Shown piece after piece: positions 20,560 to 25,312 of a stretch of DNA of 25,312 nt. The stretch is from NCBI GenBank assembly GCA_900155495.1, contig FTLJ01000429.1:1-25312 (forward strand), in the 5' to 3' direction. This stretch comes from Porogramme epimiltina. Its lineage: Eukaryota; Basidiomycota; Agaricomycetes; Polyporales; Polyporaceae. Below the pieces are notes generated by a model. It was not told where the DNA came from and did not search any database. It was given only the letters and a program-made list of their open reading frames with translations. A program made the position numbers and the translations under genes. Each line of letters starts with the position of its first letter. Within the stretch, counting starts at the first letter, position 1.

Positions 20560-21780
20560 GGCCATCCACCGTCATTCAGCTGGCAGTAGGCCCATTCACT
20601 GGATGTGGACCGATCGCCGAAGTGAGTCCCTTGCTCGCTCTCCCAGATCTCCCGTACCGCCTGCGCAGTGCCGACTCGACCAACGATCTTCCGTGGCTCA
20701 AGTCGGTCGCGCGCCTGAGCTGTGACTCATGCAGCCGAGCTGCAGCCGCCTAATCTCCGGAGACGTCTGAACATCCTCATCTAACCAACCACAAGTACTG
20801 ACTGTAGAACCTTCCTGGCTGAGACACCGTAGCCTAGTATGCCATTTAGAAGCCCTCCACAACGACTGATACTACAAATCGGAACAGAGCCGACGTCATT
20901 CAACAGTGTACCCGCCTCCGGTGCGTGTTCACGCTCCGGTCCGTCACAACTCACAAATCATCCCCCATTGCTTCCCGGCACACAAATGTAACCCTTCATT
21001 GATGATGCCAGTGCATATACGTGGCAGGGTCCACATTGGGCACAGGCCGCCTAACATCACGGACGTCCTCGGTGGGGGTTACAACCGTGGCGCGAATTTC
21101 CACCCCGTAGTCGGAACATTCTGCTCAAAGCTGACCAGTGGGCACACGGTACGGATGTCGTCCGCCGCAACTCGCATCATAGCCTCATGTAACTTCTCCC
21201 GGTCCAGATCGAGCGTGGGCGCCGATATATATCAGATGTAACGGAAATGCAAGAAGCCAAAGGAGACACCTTGCGCAACACACCTGGATCTTTGTGATCG
21301 ATTTCATCTCGGACTACTCGAACTGAACTAGGCAGTGCGTACTTCGGCTGTCCCCTGTAATACGTCAGCTCCTGAGCTGAACACAAATTCGACTCTGTAG
21401 GAGCAAGACAAGCATCCAGTGCCAGCCGAGTCAGAGTCTCCGAGCCTCCCGGGCCAGACGGTGACATCAAGCCGCGATGTGGACATCGTTGCGGTATGGT
21501 ACTTACCCATTATATGTGCTCAACGCTCACATTATTTTAGAAGATCGCATCCCCCCGTAGCGTACTTGTCAGAACATGCAATTGCGAGACAATCTTACAT
21601 GCACACCACCCTATAAACAGGAACAACAGACCGGGCGCGACTCGGCGCACTTCATTCAATGATGTCTGTATCAGCTCATGGTTAGCAATTCCCATTAAGA
21701 TACAAGCTCGATGCCTGTCGCGGCGCCGTACCCCATATGTATGCATAGATGCAGCGAACATGCCAACATCTGCATCATCG
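20560..21780. other. Upstream part of module C without an intact gene
   Basis: This is homologous to 13440-14680 in B and, with a large gap, to 7920-8640 in A. Minus-strand fragments (for example CLAPTESNLCSAQELTYYRG at about 21350-21410, compare CLASTKSNFCSAQTMKYSRG in B) are similar between copies but interrupted. A conserved AT-rich stretch (TACTTACCCATTATATGTGCTCAAC) lies about 520 bp upstream of the DUF6533 gene in each module. Confidence 0.4.
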
Positions 21781-21800
21781 CACCATGGAGGTCTCTCTCG

Positions 21801-22023
21801 CGCTACCGCAACTAGTCATCCACCATCCAGCACCCCCACCCTGTACATTCTCAGATTCACAGGATCTCGAACACGAACAGCCCCGGGCTCAGACAGCAAC
21901 TCGGTAGGCGCAGTAATCGACATCACTCGGCATGTCCCTATTATCCGTCGGCCGCGGGATATATAAACTACTGCAACGGCATAAACTCTCTCACCACCCC
22001 GTCACACTCCCTCACTCCTCACC
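21801..22023 (+). promoter_or_regulatory. Promoter region of DUF6533 copy 4
   Basis: TATATAAA at 21960-21967 lies 57 bp before the ATG, followed by ACTGCAACGGCATAAACTC and a CTCCCTCACTCC leader, almost identical to copy 1. Confidence 0.6.
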
Positions 22024-23825
22024 ATGTCTAGTGACCCCGCCGCAGCCATCGACGGCACCACCATCGTTGCTTTATTCGACACTGTGTAAGTAACACGGCT
22101 GCTTCCTCGTACGTTCCATGCCGCTCTAACAATACACCGTCGTAGCCTTGTAGCACACTATGTCGCCCTCGCAGCATCAGGTCAATGAGCAGTCTCATCT
22201 CTCATATCCAGAGCACAATGCTGACAACCGCGCCCTCCCAGTACTCATCTTCTTCGAGCACCTCATCACCGTCGACCGCGAAATCGACCTCTTCTGGAAG
22301 CACAAGTTCTCTCTCCCAGCTGCACTCTTCCTCACAAATAGATACCTCGTACTCGTGTTCTCTGCACTCGTGCTGGTAGGCCCCTTCGATAGGTCCTTGA
22401 GTGCTGGGGTAAGTCAGGCTGACTCCCATGCCGGTGATTCCATCTGGGCTGACATCTTCCCACCTCCTTAGGCGTGAGTTAAGTTCCTCCCGGATACTTG
22501 TTGATCGAGGAGATGACAATAGATGTTCCAGGTGCAATGGGATACAATGGGCAACTCAGGTGGTGAATCTCACCACATTGATACCACCAGCAGGTACGCG
22601 ACGCTTGAACTCACGCTCTGCGAGTCATTCTACTGAAAGTCGGCTATCTAGCTTTCTCTGCAATGCGAGCAAATGCTCTCACCAGATCTAGGGCGTTCTC
22701 CGCACTCATATTTCTCCTTTCTCTCGGTCCTCTCGTCGTAGACGTCGTGCGTATCCGTCGTCGTCTTGGGGAATTTACTCGCACTAACGATGTGATTTTT
22801 ACACCCTGACAGGCTCGAGATGGACTTGGATACAGCGGATATGTCGACCCGGTGTTTGGCTGCCTGGCGCAGGTGTTCACACCTTCAGAGCAGGTGTATA
22901 TTGGGTGAGCTCGTCGTCCTATCAGACGTTGTAGGCGTGAACTTATGCGTCTTCATCAATCATAGCTGTGCGTAAAACGAGCTTTCTCGGTCTTTGTTAC
23001 CTAAATTAACGACTAGTTTAGGGGTCGTTGCATCGCGAGGATCCCTGATTGTAGCGGATGCACTCGTCATCGCTGTCACCTGGTGGAAACTATTTCGCGA
23101 AACCTCTCCGAGGAAGGCATTCCTCGTGCGCCGCCCCGTGAAATTGGCGGACGTGTTCTTGCGCGATGGTGAGCATCTGAGAAGTTTCTGCAAGTGGGAA
23201 ACGACCTGACTCGGATGTGGTAGGAACGATCTATTTCATGTATGTCCATTCACATTTCATAACCTGCATCTCGTGAAGCCAACTAATATGTGAAACTCGC
23301 ACATCCCGCAGATTGCTTCTGATACTGAATGTTTTGGACCTGATATTCTCTTTCACCTCGGTGAGTTTTCCTGTAGTTCACTCTAAATCCGGGAACTATC
23401 AACAACTCCTGTGCAGACATTTGTTGAGGGAGGCGTGAATGCCAATGGGAGTTATATCACCCTTTTGACTCCACCGTACGCCGCCGTTCCTTCCTCCATG
23501 TGTTCCACAACACTTACTACACCTTTCTGCCATGCCATAACATCACAGCCTCACAGCAATCCTTGTCTCTCGCTTCCTCATCGACCTCCAAGAAGCCAAC
23601 CTCCGGTCCGTCAAGGTCGACTCCGACGACCCGGCACACATCTCAACTCACTCTGAGAACTCTCTCCCGAGCTTCGTCGCCGCGCCTGGCGCTACCAGAC
23701 CTGCTTTGGAATCGAGCGTAGCGCATCGTATAGAAGCCGGAGTGCTGGACAACGAGGAGACGGGTGAGGCCAATAACTTGGAAGACGAGACGCTGGGAAT
23801 GAAAATACCACACGTTGAGGTGTAG
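22024..23825 (+). CDS. DUF6533-domain membrane protein, copy 4 (intact, 12 exons)
   Basis: Exons: 22024-22085, 22146-22180, 22242-22408, 22479-22593, 22652-22746, 22813-22904, 22966-22971, 23017-23168, 23224-23239, 23312-23360, 23417-23499, 23549-23825. Total 1149 nt, 382 residues plus stop; all phases agree. In order: MSSDPAAAIDG; HYVALAAS then DUF6533 core VLIFFEHLITVDREIDLFW (about residues 33-51); first helix YLVLVFSALVLVG; linker with CSRCNGIQWATQ; FSALIFLLSLGPLVVDVV helix; YVDPVFGCLAQV; SRGSLIVADALVIAVTWWKL helix; FLRDGTIYFILLLILNVLDL helix; extracellular-like loop GGVNANGSYIT; ILTAILVSRFLIDLQEANLR; polar acidic tail. Splice sites are near consensus, for example GTAAGT at introns 1 and 3 and GTGAGT at intron 10. 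This is the best template for the family here. Function unknown. Confidence 0.9.
22966..22971 (+). other. Microexon (6 nt, CTGTGC) of DUF6533 copy 4
   Basis: Bounded by CATAG and GTAAAACG. Identical in sequence and position to the microexons of copies 2 (9820-9825) and 3. Confidence 0.5.
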
Positions 23826-24026
23826 GTGTAGGTCATGCCTAGTCCGTTTTCTTGTATCCTTCTGTTTGGATTCTTGTGTCATCGCATTGTTGTTCCCGTT
23901 TGATGGATAGCGATCTTCTTGGAGTCCAAGGCGTCTTCTTGTAACTTCTGCTGTGTCGTTGAATATTTATTGAACATTTTTCTTGCACACTGGAGGGATC
24001 ACTGGCACGAGGATCCTCTGAGACTC
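23826..24026. other. 3' flank of DUF6533 copy 4
   Basis: Homologous to the 3' flanks of copies 2 and 3 up to CACTGGCACGAGGATCCTCTGAGACTC, where the retrotransposon poly-A tract interrupts the block. Confidence 0.5.
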
Positions 24027-24059
24027 TTTTTTTTTTTTTTTTTGTTATCCGTGTTTATT

Positions 24060-24642
24060 GCCCTCGAGGGCCAAGCCCTATGGTAGGCATGCGCAACTGG
24101 GTAGCTACAGGGTGCGGGGGACGGGGGGGGGGTCACTAGACAGAAGCCGAGAATAACGTAGTGGAGGGCGCGGCACGGGCCCCTAGGGGCGCCCGCCGGC
24201 TGGGCCAGCAGGCGGCGCTCTCGCCATTAGTGTGGTGCGATATGTAGTAGAGTAGTGTGGTGTAGGGAGATGCCGAGAAGTGAAGTTCTATCGTAAAAAG
24301 GGCTGCACGGTGCTGCGAGTCCAGACGCCCCCGACCTTCGAATAGGTAGGGCCGTGGGTTGTAAACCTGCCGCCCTTAAGGGTGCGCGCACACCCCGGGT
24401 CTTTGCCTCTTGCTGCGGTTCAGGGGTACGGGCGACAGTTGCCCCACCGCCCGTCAGAACTCCCCCATGCCCGGAGCGTCCAGACCGTACACACCGCCGC
24501 CGTGCAGAGAGAAAAATGAAGAAAAACAGATCCACTCCGCGCCCCGGGTGAAAGAAAGGCCCGGGGAGATCCCAAAATGCCGGAGATGTGCGTCATGTGA
24601 GAGAGAGATAGGGGGGGCGGGGTTCCATCGTGTGCACGTGTG
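24060..24642 (-). other. 3' UTR of the retrotransposon
   Basis: A GC-rich sequence without conserved reading frames lies between the polyprotein stop and the poly-A signal. It includes a run of eight G at 24124-24131. No gene is seen. Confidence 0.5.
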
Positions 24643-24995
24643 TCACTTGTCGCTGGTGTCATCCTCGAGCTCCGGGAGCAAGCCGAAGATACGGCAGAAG
24701 CGCTCCGTCGCGTTGATGTAGGCGAAAAGCGGGCGGAGTGCGTTCTTCGAGTTGAGAAGGACCGAGAGCTTGCGGCCCTCGCGCCCGAGCGTACGGAACT
24801 GGATGGCGTGGTGTATGGCGTAGGTCGGGCAGTCGAGTATGAAGTGGGTCGCCGTTCTGAAGGGTTCTCTTGCGAGGCCCACCACCTGTTGGTAGCCTAC
24901 CAGTGTTTGCCTAGCACATGCCGTAGAACGGCTGTCAAACCTCCCATATAGGTCTTCATGCCCGTGAACGCCCACCGAAGCAGACTGATGACACT
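24643..24995 (-). pseudogene. C-terminal end of a retrotransposon polyprotein (post-RNase H)
   Basis: The minus frame reads TATHFILDCPTYAIHHAIQF, then KLSVLLNSKNALRPLFAYIN and ATERFCRIFGLLPELED before the stop. The pattern ETxxHFLxxCPxY...LL...LxxLFxYIxxTxRF is the usual C-terminus of fungal RT/RNase-H elements, where an H...C zinc-like motif closes the protein. Only about 115 residues are open; a stop upstream shows the copy is truncated or degenerate in this window. Confidence 0.7.
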
Positions 24996-25312
24996 ACTAC
25001 ACCGCCTGATGGCTCCCTAAATGGTGCACGAGGGCAATCGCCCTGCTGCATGGCTAGCACGTAGGTCTTATCCCAAATATCAGACATGAACGGGAATCAA
25101 CTCAAGCACAACTCTGATTTACCCAGAGTTGCACCGACGGAGGATTTAGTCCTCTCTGGCCGGAGTACAGGTACTGCCTGCATCCGCCACGGCCCAGTGA
25201 TCATGGTCTAGGCTGACGAGGCCTAACGGGTTTCCCCTCCCATTCACCTTCCCGTGCCAGGGCAGGCACTTCGCTGATGCCAAACGGCGCGGATCCGCAG
25301 CCTGTCCCCAGT
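24996..25312. other. Right edge, no recognisable gene
   Basis: The minus strand contains no long frame in continuity with the retrotransposon C-terminus. Short near-palindromes occur (ACTCTGATTTACCCAGAGT around 25111-25129; GAGGATTTAGTCCTC around 25140-25154). It could be a rearranged or nested part of the element. Confidence 0.35.

Larger units (their letters stand above)
16910..21800 (-). repeat. Module C: third copy of the inter-gene repeat, with an extra lectin-bearing segment
   Basis: This is the longest module. It carries the shared minus-strand landmarks (intron 19708-19755; FNPNAPYFINGR near 19610; FSDSRGNFFWIDLCFSAYG near 18660-18710; EENVDYPAHESEGPLS near 18450-18500), plus a segment of about 0.9 kb (roughly 17215-18145) that A and B lack. 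Its upstream part (about 20720-21290) is also absent from A. Stops break the regions that are open in B (for example VEGF followed by a stop near 20845). It is decayed in most places. Confidence 0.58.
24027..25312 (-). mobile_element. 3' part of a non-LTR (LINE-type) retrotransposon
   Basis: Read on the minus strand, the element ends with a long 3' UTR, an AATAAA signal (plus-strand TTTATT at 24054-24059) and a 17-base poly-A (plus-strand T run at 24027-24043). The end of the coding part lies at 24643-24975. A poly-A end directly next to host sequence is the hallmark of target-primed LINE insertion. The 5' part lies beyond the right edge or is rearranged: upstream of about 24996 the frame meets a stop, and 25000-25312 shows no recognisable reverse transcriptase. 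Confidence 0.72.

Noticed and set aside
1..25312. tRNA or rRNA genes
   Set aside because: No cloverleaf with a conserved TTC arm and no rRNA core sequence could be recognised by eye.

Overview
The window looks like nuclear DNA of a mushroom-forming fungus (Basidiomycota, Agaricomycetes). Genes are broken by many short GT-AG introns of about 45-75 nt. The main gene family carries the DUF6533 domain, a membrane-protein family expanded in these fungi. Mobile-element debris lies between the genes. No species can be named from the sequence alone, and nothing prokaryotic is seen.

Layout. Positions 1-293 hold the 3' end of an upstream plus-strand gene. The rest, up to about 24000, is a tandem array: four plus-strand DUF6533 genes (copy 1 at 675-5182, copy 2 at 8879-10668, copy 3 at 14897-16705, copy 4 at 22024-23825), separated by three diverged copies of a 3.3-4.9 kb module (A about 5314-8650, B about 10870-14700, C about 16910-21800). 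Each module ends in the TATA promoter of the next DUF6533 gene. Copies 3 and 4 reconstruct as intact 12-exon genes of 381 and 382 residues that end exactly in frame. Copy 2 is open but has lost the splice donor of its last intron. Copy 1 is dead: a transposon sits in intron 6, the intron 7 acceptor is lost, and exons 9-12 are replaced by a short GC-rich repeat.

The transposon (1631-4979, 3349 bp) has 32-bp terminal inverted repeats matching at 28 positions and subterminal repeats. It shows no transposase, but holds pieces that look like captured host genes: a dual-specificity phosphatase with an intact active-site loop but two frameshifts, a protein-kinase scrap whose catalytic HRD reads HRG, and a third unidentified, spliced-looking fragment. 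It resembles a Pack-type element.

The modules contain minus-strand sequence that looks like a decayed gene: a conserved 45-48 nt intron and conserved short motifs, but stops and frameshifts in most copies. I could not name it. Module C alone carries an extra segment of about 0.9 kb with a small, well-formed ricin-B-like (QxW) lectin gene on the minus strand (17526-17908).

The right end (24027-25312) is the 3' part of a minus-strand non-LTR retrotransposon: poly-A tract, AATAAA signal, long 3' UTR and the C-terminal end of an RT/RNase-H-type polyprotein. It lies about 200 bp downstream of copy 4. Overall this is a birth-and-death gene array: tandem duplication made the copies, and transposons plus splice-site decay are removing some of them.
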